The notes: generated from the sequence alone by a model not told the origin. Shown: positions 19,326 to 29,443, numbered from the stretch's first letter. The stretch: DNA of 64,000 nt from Chitinophagaceae bacterium (GCA_025449935.1 JANWIJ010000097.1:1-64000); one strand, 5' to 3'. Made by a program: numbers and translations.

Positions 19326-20315
19326 ATGGCAAGATCAATTCCATTCAGGGAGGCGTTACGGGAAGCGTTGAATGAAGAAATGAGAAGGGATGAACGTGTT
19401 TTCCTGATGGGTGAGGAAGTCGCTGAATACAATGGTGCATATAAAGTAAGCCAGGGCATGCTGGCAGAATTTGGTCCAAGAAGGGTCATCGATACTCCTA
19501 TCTCCGAACTGGGTTTTACGGCCGTTGGTGTAGGGGCTGCTCAAAACGGTCTTCGGCCAATAATTGAATTCATGACCTGGAATTTTGCCGTTTTAGCCTT
19601 GGATCAAATTTTAAATACAGCTTCCAAGATGCTGGCAATGAGCGGGGGACAGGTTAGTTGTCCTATTGTTTTTCGGGGTCCGAATGGCTCCGCTGGTCAA
19701 TTGGGCGCACAGCACTCAACGGCATTTGAGAGTTTGTATGCAAATATCCCGGGGCTCAAGGTTGTTTCTCCCAGTAACGGTTATGATGCCAAGGGATTGC
19801 TGAAGCAATCGATCCGCTATGAAGAGGACCCGGTTATATTTATGGAGAGTGAAGTGATGTACGGGGAAAAAAGTGATATACCCGATGAGGAATATTATAT
19901 TGAATTGGGGAAAGCAGCCGTTAAGAAAAGAGGCAATGATGTGACCATTGTGTCCTTCAATAAAATGATGAAAGTGGCCCTGGGCGCTGCTGCCGAATTA
20001 GAAAAAGAAAATATCAGCGCCGAGGTTATCGATCTGCGAACCATTCGCCCGCTCGACTGGATGACCATATTGGAAAGTGTAAAGAAAACAAACCGCCTCG
20101 TGATCGTGGAAGAGCAATGGCCCTTTGCCTCCATTTCATCGGAGATCACTTACCGCATCCAAAAAGAGGGATTCGATTACCTTGATGCTCCGATACGCCG
20201 TATCACTGCCGCAGACGCGCCGCTGCATTATGCTCCCAACCTTGTTGCAGCGGCTTTGCCCGATGTAAGCAGGACCGTAAAGCTGGTCAAGGAAGTGATG
20301 TACCACAACAAATAA
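19326..20315 (+). CDS. pdhB: Pyruvate dehydrogenase E1 component, beta subunit
   Basis: MARSIPFREALREALNEEMRRDERVFLMGEEVAEYNGAYKVSQGMLAEFGPRRVIDTPISELGF. Confidence 0.95.
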   Translation: MARSIPFREALREALNEEMRRDERVFLMGEEVAEYNGAYKVSQGMLAEFGPRRVIDTPISELGFTAVGVGAAQNGLRPIIEFMTWNFAVLALDQILNTASKMLAMSGGQVSCPIVFRGPNGSAGQLGAQHSTAFESLYANIPGLKVVSPSNGYDAKGLLKQSIRYEEDPVIFMESEVMYGEKSDIPDEEYYIELGKAAVKKRGNDVTIVSFNKMMKVALGAAAELEKENISAEVIDLRTIRPLDWMTILESVKKTNRLVIVEEQWPFASISSEITYRIQKEGFDYLDAPIRRITAADAPLHYAPNLVAAALPDVSRTVKLVKEVMYHNK

Positions 20316-20341
20316 GCTGTCAGGATCGCTAATAAATTTTT

Positions 20342-20365
20342 AAGCCCGGAATTACCGGGCTTTTA
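20342..20365 (+). terminator. Rho-independent terminator after pdhB
   Basis: aagcccgg-aatta-ccgggctt followed by tt. Confidence 0.75.
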
Positions 20366-20644
20366 CGATATCAGTCATCAACAAGGGTTCCAGGCAATAA
20401 GGTCGTGTGATTCTACCCGGTTAGTGGTATTTCTGAAAATAATTTCGGCTAATGTGCAACGTATTGGCCTTTTACCCCGATCTTTGTTACGGTTTTTCAT
20501 AGGATATTGGATTTTAAAACGAGGCTGGGTTTCTACCCGGCCTCTATTTTTTGCCCCCTGCCTGCCGGCAAACTTTACCGCTCACCCCCTGGTTCCTCCT
20601 TCGCTTCAAATCAATTACTTTTACCCCTCAAAAAAAGACAATTC

Positions 20645-21805
20645 ATGGCAGATATCCTGATCATTGATGACGAAAAAGCGATCCGTAAGACCCTGATCGA
20701 AATACTATCCTTTGAAGGCTATAAAATAGAGGAAGCGGCAGATGGGGAAGAGGGCCTGAAGAAATTCAGGGAAAAATCCTTCGATCTTGTTTTATGCGAT
20801 ATCAAAATGCCAAAACTGGATGGGATCGAGTTTTTACAAAAAGCGGGCGATATAAGTCCCGATATTCCCATCATAATGATATCCGGTCACGGAAATATAG
20901 AAACAGCTGTGGATGCAGTTAAGAAAGGGGCCTATGATTATATTTCCAAACCCCCCGACCTTAACCGGCTCCTGATTACCATCCGGAATGCGATGGATAA
21001 AAGCAGCCTGGTAAGCGAAACCAAAGTGTTGAAAAGACGGGTAAGCAAAGTGCAGGAAATGATCGGCGATTCCGCACCGATAAAAAAGATCAAAGAAACC
21101 ATAGAAAAGGTAGCACCAACGGATGCCCGAATTTTAATTACCGGCGACAACGGCGTAGGGAAGGAGTTGGTGGCACGATGGGTGCATGAAAAAAGTAACC
21201 GGGCAACCGGGCCAATGATTGAAGTGAACTGTGCCGCTATCCCGACGGAACTGATCGAAAGCGAGCTCTTCGGTCATGAAAAAGGATCCTTTACCTCCGC
21301 CATCAAACAACGGATCGGGAAATTTGAATCCGCCAATGGTGGAACGCTTTTCCTGGATGAGATAGGCGATATGAGTGCCAATGCCCAGGCAAAAGTATTG
21401 CGGGCACTACAGGAAGGGAAGATCACCAGGGTAGGTGCCGATAAAGATATCAATGTGGATGTAAGGGTGATAGCTGCTACCAACAAAGACCTGTTAAAGG
21501 AAGTAGAGACGAAAAATTTCCGGCTTGACCTTTATCACCGGCTCAGTGTAATCCTGATACATGTGCCCTCATTGAACGACCGCCGTGATGATATCCCGCT
21601 GCTGGTAGACCAGTTCCTGGGTGATATATGTTCAGATTATGGCACCGTTCAAAAAACGATTGATCCGGATGCGATCAAACTGCTGCAACAATACAACTGG
21701 ACCGGAAATATCCGCGAATTAAGAAACGTTGTCGAAAGGCTGGTGATTCTCTCCGGCAAGACGATTACCACTGAGGATGTGAGCAATTACGTGATGCCCA
21801 AGTAA
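20645..21805 (+). CDS. NtrC-type response regulator: receiver + sigma-54 AAA+ domain, no C-terminal HTH
   Basis: ILIIDDEKAIRKTLIEIL receiver, GDNGVGKELVARWVH Walker A, GGTLFLDEIGDM Walker B; ends at NYVMPK right after the AAA+ lid; start at ATG 20645. Confidence 0.92.
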   Translation: MADILIIDDEKAIRKTLIEILSFEGYKIEEAADGEEGLKKFREKSFDLVLCDIKMPKLDGIEFLQKAGDISPDIPIIMISGHGNIETAVDAVKKGAYDYISKPPDLNRLLITIRNAMDKSSLVSETKVLKRRVSKVQEMIGDSAPIKKIKETIEKVAPTDARILITGDNGVGKELVARWVHEKSNRATGPMIEVNCAAIPTELIESELFGHEKGSFTSAIKQRIGKFESANGGTLFLDEIGDMSANAQAKVLRALQEGKITRVGADKDINVDVRVIAATNKDLLKEVETKNFRLDLYHRLSVILIHVPSLNDRRDDIPLLVDQFLGDICSDYGTVQKTIDPDAIKLLQQYNWTGNIRELRNVVERLVILSGKTITTEDVSNYVMPK

Positions 21806-21808
21806 CCG

Positions 21809-22693
21809 CTACACTTTCTGGCTTCGCTGTTTTGCAAAGGCCATCATTTCTTCCAGTGAATGGAGGATTTTGAGGTTTGCGGGTTGTTGCTGGATGCATT
21901 GTACCGCAGGACCCGATACCACGATTTGCTTACCCGGAAAGTCATTGCACAGCGAGCAGACATAGCTTTCCAACCCGCAATTGTCAAGCCGGGTAATAAT
22001 ATGTGTATACAGGCAATCCGCCGGGTGGAGCTGCAGGAAATAATTGAGGCTTTCCCTTGAAACGTTGGTACCGAAATAGGTGGTGTAATTATTGTTTTTG
22101 CGGAAGAAATAGTTAACAGCCAGGAGGGGAATTTCATGAAATTCTCCTTCCGGTGCAAACAACAGCACATTGTCAGTTGTTTTGTTCACTTCCAGGCCAT
22201 CAATGGCCAGTATGATTTTTTTACGGATAATATGACTCACAAAATGCTCCTGCGCCGGGATAATATTATTGGTCATCCACAACAAACCAATACGATGCAG
22301 GAACGGGTAGAATACATCCGTGATACTCCTGTCCAGTCCCAGGCGCATGGCCACACAATTAATAATCTTTTCAAACTTTTCTTTGTCAAAATCGAGCCCG
22401 GCCTCAATCAGCTGGTGAACAAAAACTTCATGATTATTTTCCTGTACGCAGGAGTTTTGAACCAACTGGTGAATTTCCTCCCGGCTTAGTTCTGCGATCT
22501 TTGAAATCTTATGACCATTGTGGTACAAAAACGAAATACGGAGCAATTCTTTCAGGTCGTCATTGTCATAAATACGGTGAAGACTCTCTTTTCTCTTTGC
22601 GATAAACAGCTTATACCGCTGCTCCCATACCCGGAGGGTATGAGCCTTGATCCCACAGAGGTTTTCGATATCCTTGATAGTAAAATAGTTCAT
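21809..22693 (-). CDS. MerR-family regulator with cobalamin-binding (CarH-like) domain
   Basis: MNYFTIKDIENLCGIKAHTLRVWEQRY MerR HTH; W-x9-EH (WMTNNIIPAQEH) and EGEFHEIP in the B12-binding region. Confidence 0.88.
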   Translation of the reverse strand: MNYFTIKDIENLCGIKAHTLRVWEQRYKLFIAKRKESLHRIYDNDDLKELLRISFLYHNGHKISKIAELSREEIHQLVQNSCVQENNHEVFVHQLIEAGLDFDKEKFEKIINCVAMRLGLDRSITDVFYPFLHRIGLLWMTNNIIPAQEHFVSHIIRKKIILAIDGLEVNKTTDNVLLFAPEGEFHEIPLLAVNYFFRKNNNYTTYFGTNVSRESLNYFLQLHPADCLYTHIITRLDNCGLESYVCSLCNDFPGKQIVVSGPAVQCIQQQPANLKILHSLEEMMAFAKQRSQKV

Positions 22694-22770
22694 AGAAAGG
22701 AATCCGCTAAATTATCGTTTATTCCGGGCATACCGGTTCCATGCTTTAGCAAAACTTTGAATATTAAAAT

Positions 22771-22800
22771 TTTGATACGCAAATATTTAGGATATTTTTG
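22771..22800 (+). promoter_or_regulatory. Candidate Bacteroidota-type promoter upstream of lepB
   Basis: TTTG (22771-22774) - N18 - TATTTTTG (22793-22800), matching TTTG/TAnnTTTG. Confidence 0.5.
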
Positions 22801-22820
22801 TCACCAATAAAATACGGTTC

Positions 22821-24377
22821 ATGCCCCTAAATCACCTTTTCATAGTTTATCTCATCAGTACCCTGATCGTTTTCCTTCCTTCCTTTGGCCTGGCAAAGCT
22901 TTTTACCAAAGCCGGTGCCCCTGCCTGGAAGGCATATGTACCATTTTATAACACCTGGGTGATGCAAGAGTTGGCTCAACGGCCAAAACATTGGGTATTC
23001 TGGCAATTTATCCCCGTAGTTGGGTGGTTTATCAGCCCCGGCATATTTATCGAATTTGTCAAGTTGTTTGGCAAATTTTCCCTTGGCCAGCATACCCTGG
23101 CAGCCCTTTTTGCTCCCTTGTACTTTCCTTACCTGGCTTACAAGGAAGACCCGAAATTTATTGGTCCGGATGCAGCCCGCAAACATAAAAAGAAGGGTTG
23201 GAGAGAGTGGGTAGATGCTGCCATTTTTGCTGTTGTTGCCGCCACCCTGATCCGCACATTTATATTTGAAGCTTACACGATCCCCTCGGGTTCGATGGAA
23301 AAATCTTTGCTGGTCAGGGATTTTTTGTTCGTCAGTAAACTTAGTTACGGGCCCAGGATTCCCAATACACCATTATCTGTTCCATTCGTTCATAATTATC
23401 TCCCGGGATCCAGCCGGAAATCGTATTCGGAACTGATAAAAATTCCATACACCAGGTGGTTTGCATCACCGGTTAAACGCGGTGATGCCGTGGTTTTTAA
23501 TTTTCCAGCGGGCGATACCGTCGTGAACAAAAAAGATGGTCAATCCTTTCACCCCTATTATCAATACGTCAGGGAACTCGGAAGGTTAAATGAAGAGGCG
23601 GGAAGAAAATTAATATTGAATGACCCGGACGGTTACCCGCTGGCAATTCACCCCGCCGATAAATCCGATAATTATATCAAAAGATGTGTAGCCGTTGCCG
23701 GCGATACACTGCAGATCAGCGGGGGCAGGGCCTACATCAACGGGGTGGTTGAAAACACCCCGCTTCAATCTGTCATGCCCTATACGGTTGTTACTAGCGG
23801 GCAGGCACTTGACGGGGACATTCTGAAAGAGGAATATGGTTTTGATTTTGAAAATGATATTTATTTCAATCCCGAACGCACACAACCATTACCCGTTAAT
23901 ACATTTGAATGGAACCTGACTTTTGAGGGAGCTGAAAAAATGAAAAAAAGCGGGTTGGCTAAATCGATAACACCCATCCTTGAAGCAGAATGGATGAACC
24001 CGGCTGCGGTGGAACCCTATGTATTGAAAAATAAATGGCAGCTGGACAATTATGGACCGATCTGGATTCCCAAAAAAGGGGCCAGCCTCTCATTGAATGA
24101 CAGCACCTATGCTATTTACCAGCGCGCTATACGGGTATATGAAAAAAATGATTTTACGACAAGAGACGGAAAGTTTTTCCTGAACGGGAAAGAAGTAACA
24201 TCCTACACCTTTAAAATGGATTATTACTGGATGATGGGAGATAACCGGCACCAATCGCAGGATTCAAGATTCTGGGGATTTGTTCCCGAAGACAGGGTAG
24301 TTGGTAAAGCATGGATGATCTGGTTCAGCTGGGATGGCGGTCCGCGCTGGAAGCGGTTGTTCCGTATTGTAAAATAA
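22821..24377 (+). CDS. lepB: Signal peptidase I with N-terminal membrane domain (DUF5684-like) and large periplasmic insertion
   Basis: PSGSMEKSLLVRDFLFVSKLSYG (Ser), NYIKRCVAVAGDTL (Lys), MMGDNRHQSQDSRFWGFVPEDRVVGKA. Confidence 0.95.
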   Translation: MPLNHLFIVYLISTLIVFLPSFGLAKLFTKAGAPAWKAYVPFYNTWVMQELAQRPKHWVFWQFIPVVGWFISPGIFIEFVKLFGKFSLGQHTLAALFAPLYFPYLAYKEDPKFIGPDAARKHKKKGWREWVDAAIFAVVAATLIRTFIFEAYTIPSGSMEKSLLVRDFLFVSKLSYGPRIPNTPLSVPFVHNYLPGSSRKSYSELIKIPYTRWFASPVKRGDAVVFNFPAGDTVVNKKDGQSFHPYYQYVRELGRLNEEAGRKLILNDPDGYPLAIHPADKSDNYIKRCVAVAGDTLQISGGRAYINGVVENTPLQSVMPYTVVTSGQALDGDILKEEYGFDFENDIYFNPERTQPLPVNTFEWNLTFEGAEKMKKSGLAKSITPILEAEWMNPAAVEPYVLKNKWQLDNYGPIWIPKKGASLSLNDSTYAIYQRAIRVYEKNDFTTRDGKFFLNGKEVTSYTFKMDYYWMMGDNRHQSQDSRFWGFVPEDRVVGKAWMIWFSWDGGPRWKRLFRIVK

Positions 24378-24386
24378 TTTAACTTT

Positions 24387-24417
24387 AAATGCCCTTGATC
24401 AGTTCAGGGGCATTTTT
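24387..24417 (+). terminator. Rho-independent terminator after lepB
   Basis: aatgccc...ggggcattttt hairpin. Confidence 0.65.
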
Positions 24418-24437
24418 GTCTGCAAACGCACCAGCAT

Positions 24438-24923
24438 ATGAAAGAGAATAAGTTTGAATTTCAGTATGAAATATATGATGACATCAGTGAGCTGGATGAA
24501 AAAGATGCCTGGCTGCTGACGGAAGCAAGGACCGTTACTGAACAGGCTTATGCCCCTTATTCCAGGTTTCATGTGGGTGCAGTGGCCATATTGGAAAATG
24601 GGGAAGTAGTGGCAGGCACCAACCAGGAGAATGCCTCTTACCCGGTGGGTATATGTGCAGAAAGGGTTTTACTCGGTTCTGTAGGAACCCTTCACCCGAA
24701 TATGGCGGTAAAAAGTATGGCGATCAGTTACAATAGCGAAGATGTAAGAAGTGATCACCCCATATCTCCCTGCGGGATGTGCCGCCAGGCGCTGCTCGAA
24801 TATGAAACAAGAACAAAAAAACCCATCCGGCTCATACTAAGTGGCCAGGAAGGAAAAGTATATATTATTAAAACGGCCAGGTTCCTGCTGCCCTTTGCCT
24901 TTACCAGCGATGAATTGATATGA
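24438..24923 (+). CDS. cdd: Cytidine deaminase
   Basis: GICAERVLLGS and SPCGMCRQAL zinc-binding motifs. Confidence 0.95.
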   Translation: MKENKFEFQYEIYDDISELDEKDAWLLTEARTVTEQAYAPYSRFHVGAVAILENGEVVAGTNQENASYPVGICAERVLLGSVGTLHPNMAVKSMAISYNSEDVRSDHPISPCGMCRQALLEYETRTKKPIRLILSGQEGKVYIIKTARFLLPFAFTSDELI

Positions 24924-24965
24924 GTTTATAATTCGGGGTTCGTAATTCATCCCTGCACTTTTCTC

Positions 24966-25469
24966 CTAGAAAAGGGTCTGCACACCGTGCGCCACTTTGG
25001 CTTCCAGTTCCAGTAACCATTTTTTCCGCCATAGCCCGCCGGCATAACCAACCAGGTCCCTGTTGGAGCCAATTACACGGTGGCAGGGGATAATGATGGC
25101 AATATTATTTTTACCGTTTGCATTGGCCACCGCACGGGTGGCTTTTGTATCACCGGTTCTTCTTGCCAGTTCCAGGTAACTGATGGTTTTACCATAGGGA
25201 ATTGCAGCCAGGTAATTCCAGATTTCCTGCTGGAAAGGAGTACCGGGCTGATTCAAGGGCAGGTCAAAAATTCTTCGCTCCCCGTTGAAATACTGGATCA
25301 GCTGCTCTACGCAGTTGATCAGCATGGGAGGGATATGTTTTTTATTTCCTTCAGCCTTTTGCGTTGTATCATGAAAGGTTACTTCACTGATGTATTCATC
25401 CGTACCCGAAATTTTCAGTAATCCCACCGGGGAATGATAATATGTACTTTGTGTTGCAGCCATGATCAA
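24966..25469 (-). CDS. ogt: Methylated-DNA--protein-cysteine methyltransferase
   Basis: IAIIIPCHRVIGSN active-site motif. Confidence 0.95.
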   Translation of the reverse strand: MIMAATQSTYYHSPVGLLKISGTDEYISEVTFHDTTQKAEGNKKHIPPMLINCVEQLIQYFNGERRIFDLPLNQPGTPFQQEIWNYLAAIPYGKTISYLELARRTGDTKATRAVANANGKNNIAIIIPCHRVIGSNRDLVGYAGGLWRKKWLLELEAKVAHGVQTLF

Positions 25470-25798
25470 CCTATCTTTTGCCCGTTCTTTACATCCCGTT
25501 CAGGGGATAATAAAATTACGTCATTGTTCTCATCATAGACACCAAGCACCAGGCAGTCGCTTATAAAACCACCGATTTGTTTGGGAGGGAAGTTGATCAC
25601 CGCGATTACCTGCCGGTTCAGCAGCTCCTCCATTTTATAATGGGCCGTTACCTGGGCAGACGATTTTTTGATGCCTGTCGTGTTTCCAAAATCGATGGTG
25701 AGTTTGTAGGCAGGTTTCCTGGCTTTTGGAAAATCATTCACCTCAATGATGGTGCCCACCCGCATATCAATTTTTTCAAAATCCTCCCAGCTGATCAT
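25466..25798 (-). CDS. csaA: tRNA-binding domain protein (CsaA-like)
   Basis: FEKIDMRVGTIIEVNDFPKARKPAYKLTIDFG...; 4-bp overlap with ogt. Confidence 0.9.
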   Translation of the reverse strand: MISWEDFEKIDMRVGTIIEVNDFPKARKPAYKLTIDFGNTTGIKKSSAQVTAHYKMEELLNRQVIAVINFPPKQIGGFISDCLVLGVYDENNDVILLSPERDVKNGQKIG

Positions 25799-25905
25799 CC
25801 CGTATTAAATTTTATCTAAACTAAAGATTTGTGAGCAAACAGAAAGACAGAATAATATTTGACGTTTCCTCCTGTTACGTTTAACTTGAAGCAAATTTTT
25901 ACCAG

Positions 25906-27348
25906 ATGACCCCTGTTAAGAAGAACCTGCATATATCCCGGAGAAATTTTATCCGGAACAGCGCAATCGTCGGAACTGCCTTTTTCATTGTTCCCCGGCA
26001 TGTCCTGGGACGCGGGCATATAGCACCCAGTGATAAACTCAATATTGCCGGGATAGGCGTGGGTGGGAAAGGTGAAGGCGACCTTCTTGAATTTGCCAAA
26101 AGTCCCCGGGTAAATATTGCAGCGCTCTGCGATGTGGATGACCGGCAGGCAAAAAAATCAAGAGCAAACTTCCCCAAAGCCCCCTATTACCACGATTTCA
26201 GGGAAATGTTGCAGAAAGAAAGAAACAATATTGACGCCTGTTGCATTTCCACACCTGATAACACACATGCGGTGGCAACGCTCGCGGCAATGCAAATGGG
26301 AAAACATGTGTACACACAAAAACCCCTTGCTCATGATATTTATGAGGCCAGGATATTGGCACAGGCCGCTAAGAAATATAAAGTGATTACACAGATGGGA
26401 AACCAGGGTGGATCAGGAGATGGGGTTCGCAGGGCAAAGGAAATGGTGGACGCAGGTATGATCGGCAAAGTCTATGAAGCACATGCCTGGACAAACCGCC
26501 CGGTTTGGCCGCAGGGGATAGCAACTCCTGCCGGTAATTTTGATACACCTGCTGAACTCGACTGGAACCTCTGGTTAGGTCCTGCGAAACACATTAACTA
26601 TAACCCGGCTTACCTGCCCTTCAACTGGAGAGGCTGGTGGGCATTTGGCACCGGGGCGTTGGGAGATATGGCCTGCCATATCATGGATCCTATTTACCGG
26701 ATACTACCTATACAGTATCCTGACTCCGCTGAATGCAGTGTGGCTACCGTATGGAAGGAAATGTGGAATGACACACAGAACCCTGATGCGTGTCCGCCAG
26801 CTTCGGTTATCCATTTAACCTATCCACGAACAGAAGGCAAAGGGAGCATTAAGGTTTCCTGGCATGATGGCGGTTTGCTGCCGGAGCGGCCCGAAGAATT
26901 ATTGCCCGGGGAGCCATTTGGCAACTGGGACGGGGGTGTATTATTTGTCGGGAAAAAAGGAAAGTTGCTCATTGATTGCTATGGAGAAAATCCCCGCTTG
27001 CTGCCCACCAGGCTCATGAAAGAAAAAAACATGCCCCGGGAAAAAATAAAAAGAGTTCCCGAAGGTCATTACCTGCAATGGGTAAATGCCTGTATTGCCG
27101 GCTATGGAAAAGGTGAAACAAGTTCCCCGTTTGAATACGCAGGCCCATTTACGGAAAGCATCCTGATGGGTAACCTGGCTATAAGAAGCTGGATGATGAA
27201 GAACCCGGCACTGAAAGGCTGGGAGGATAAATACCTTGGCAGGAAAAAATTGTTATGGGATGCGGCAAATATGAAAGTCACCAACTTCGATGAAGCCAAC
27301 CAGTTTGTAAAAAGAGAGTACAGGGATGGATGGAAATTAGAGCTTTAA
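25906..27348 (+). CDS. Gfo/Idh/MocA family oxidoreductase (Tat-type N-terminus)
   Basis: SRRNFIRNSAIVGTAFF; LNIAGIGVGGKGEGDL; HVYTQKPLAHDIYEAR. Confidence 0.93.
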   Translation: MTPVKKNLHISRRNFIRNSAIVGTAFFIVPRHVLGRGHIAPSDKLNIAGIGVGGKGEGDLLEFAKSPRVNIAALCDVDDRQAKKSRANFPKAPYYHDFREMLQKERNNIDACCISTPDNTHAVATLAAMQMGKHVYTQKPLAHDIYEARILAQAAKKYKVITQMGNQGGSGDGVRRAKEMVDAGMIGKVYEAHAWTNRPVWPQGIATPAGNFDTPAELDWNLWLGPAKHINYNPAYLPFNWRGWWAFGTGALGDMACHIMDPIYRILPIQYPDSAECSVATVWKEMWNDTQNPDACPPASVIHLTYPRTEGKGSIKVSWHDGGLLPERPEELLPGEPFGNWDGGVLFVGKKGKLLIDCYGENPRLLPTRLMKEKNMPREKIKRVPEGHYLQWVNACIAGYGKGETSSPFEYAGPFTESILMGNLAIRSWMMKNPALKGWEDKYLGRKKLLWDAANMKVTNFDEANQFVKREYRDGWKLEL

Positions 27349-27375
27349 GAAAAAAGGCAGCCTATCTGTTAGTAC

Positions 27376-28242
27376 TTATTCGAGAAGTTTCGCCAGGTCG
27401 GTCAGTTCTGCCTGTTTATGCTTGTCTTTCGCCGAGTCAAAACATTTACTGAATTCTTCCAGCATCTGCCGGATCACCTGTTTATTTTTCTGGGGTTTGA
27501 AATAGGAGCCGACAGGAGGCACAGCGATTCTTTTGAAATAGCTCTCCACATCATTATGTGTAAAAACCTGGCCCGATGTGGGATCAATAAAGAATTCAAT
27601 CTTATGAATAGGGTTGGGGAGGCTTTCATCTGAATATCCTGGTTTGAAATAGGCGATAATGAATTGTTTTGGAATATGAATGGCCTTGACAGGTATATCC
27701 AGCAACTCGCAGAGGATCAGGTAAAGAATTCCGTTGCTAATCTGGTTACCCCGTTTGGCCTCCAGTGTTTTGTGCAACAGGAATTCATTGGGTTCTTTAT
27801 AACTGGTTTCGCCTCCTTTTAATCCATAATAGCTGTATAAAATACTGGTAACAATATTTATTTGCTCCAGCGGAGTCAGGTAATTATTGAGTTCAAGCCA
27901 GATATTACGCCGGACTTTTTCAATTTCCTGCAAAACAGGCGTTGTAGAAATATCAGGATACTGGAACTTACAGGCCAGCATGGCTCCCAGCATCAGGTCG
28001 TGGTGACCGGAGACACTCCACTGCCGGAAATCCTCGACCAGGTCGGTGTAATGAAGACGGTGGATCAGCAACTCGATCCGGGTTTGTATTTCCTCGTTAG
28101 GCGTCGTTTCCCAGAGATGCTCCAGGTTGGGAATAATGTTCTTTCCATAATTAACGATCTTGTTCGACACAGCGCCGAAGACTTCTTCGTCAGGGTCGTC
28201 AATTAAAGTGAAAAGGGCCGATATTTCTTTATTCGTTTCCAT
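27376..28242 (-). CDS. SirB1/transglutaminase-like family protein
   Basis: NEFLLHKTLEAKRGNQISNGILYLILCELLDIPVKAIHIPKQFIIAYF. Confidence 0.78.
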   Translation of the reverse strand: METNKEISALFTLIDDPDEEVFGAVSNKIVNYGKNIIPNLEHLWETTPNEEIQTRIELLIHRLHYTDLVEDFRQWSVSGHHDLMLGAMLACKFQYPDISTTPVLQEIEKVRRNIWLELNNYLTPLEQINIVTSILYSYYGLKGGETSYKEPNEFLLHKTLEAKRGNQISNGILYLILCELLDIPVKAIHIPKQFIIAYFKPGYSDESLPNPIHKIEFFIDPTSGQVFTHNDVESYFKRIAVPPVGSYFKPQKNKQVIRQMLEEFSKCFDSAKDKHKQAELTDLAKLLE

Positions 28243-28445
28243 GGTGGCGGCTTGGGTTTGGTAAATATCTACTGTAGAAACGAAATAAAACAGTTAAAAT
28301 TTTCCACAGGTGGGGAGAACCGGCGCTGGCAGGAGTGTGGAACCGGAATTCTCTAATGCAGAAATAATGTTGTTGTCAGAGATTGCTCTTATCATCATCA
28401 TTACTTCAACTTATAACTATTCGCACCTTATTCATAACTCATAAT

Positions 28446-29192
28446 TCATAACTTTCTTGCTACCACCATCCAATCCCAGGGACCCGGCTGTCTCAGCCAG
28501 GCCGGTGGCCGGTGAAATTCGGTAGTCCAGGCATACTCAATTTTCCGGAATGATTCAGCCACAAACCCGGCCTTTGATAATAGCAACTGCAACTCTTCTT
28601 TTAAATAATGTTTATGAGGCACTTCATCAATATCTGCATTTCCCTGCCTGATATTTTCCCATTTTTTAACGGCCACTTTTGCAGGTGTTTTTGCCGGGAA
28701 ATGCGCGCGGTCTATTTTCCAGTTATACTGGACGATGCTGGTGAGTAACCATGATTCGAGTGAAGGAACCGTAATGATCATGTGTCCTCTTTTTTTTACA
28801 CAGGCGGAGAGTGACTGGAAAAATATCGTTCTTTCTTGTAAGGACGGAGTCAGGATGGCATTGATGCAGACCGCGAAATCACAGGCCGGCACTTTTGTTT
28901 TTTCTCCTGACATGTCGGCCCGCAGGTAAACCACGTTTTTATATTCCGGGTATAATTTTTTGGCTATTTCCAGGTTCGTTGAAGAGATATCAACAGCTAC
29001 CACTTCTTTAAAGGCGGGTGAAAGTACCGGCAACCACTTCCCAATGGCACAACCAATATCCATTACTGTTTTGCGTTTACCCGCGTATTTTTTGATCGCT
29101 GATCTTATGAACGCCTTTTTATCATGCTGGAGAACATCAAATATCTCGTCACCATATGCCGGTGCTATCATTTCCCAGTATTTCCTGTTCAT
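28446..29192 (-). CDS. Class I SAM-dependent methyltransferase
   Basis: TVMDIGCAIGKWLPVLSPAFKEVVAVDIS motif I; start chosen at MNRKYWEM. Confidence 0.87.
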   Translation of the reverse strand: MNRKYWEMIAPAYGDEIFDVLQHDKKAFIRSAIKKYAGKRKTVMDIGCAIGKWLPVLSPAFKEVVAVDISSTNLEIAKKLYPEYKNVVYLRADMSGEKTKVPACDFAVCINAILTPSLQERTIFFQSLSACVKKRGHMIITVPSLESWLLTSIVQYNWKIDRAHFPAKTPAKVAVKKWENIRQGNADIDEVPHKHYLKEELQLLLSKAGFVAESFRKIEYAWTTEFHRPPAWLRQPGPWDWMVVARKL

Positions 29193-29443
29193 GCAGCGGG
29201 TTATTTTCCACAAAATACGATTTGGGCTGCTTTTTTGCCGGGAAAGAATCTCCCGTTGTATCTATAGCCGCCCGTTATTCTTAGCCAGTTTTGGCAACAG
29301 GATGGCCAGGGCTCTGTGACAGTATTCCCTTTCTCATTTTCTTTTTATAATTTCAGGAAGAATTCCTCCCTTATTGATTTCCTGCCTTTTTTAATCCTCC
29401 TGTTGACATGAACTGTTAATCGTTTAATTTTTAAAGTGCCGGT

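Noticed and set aside
28390-28455. Repeated ATAACT/ATAATTC words in the intergenic region near 28.4 kb
   Set aside because: Too short and irregular to call as a repeat family; likely AT-rich background.
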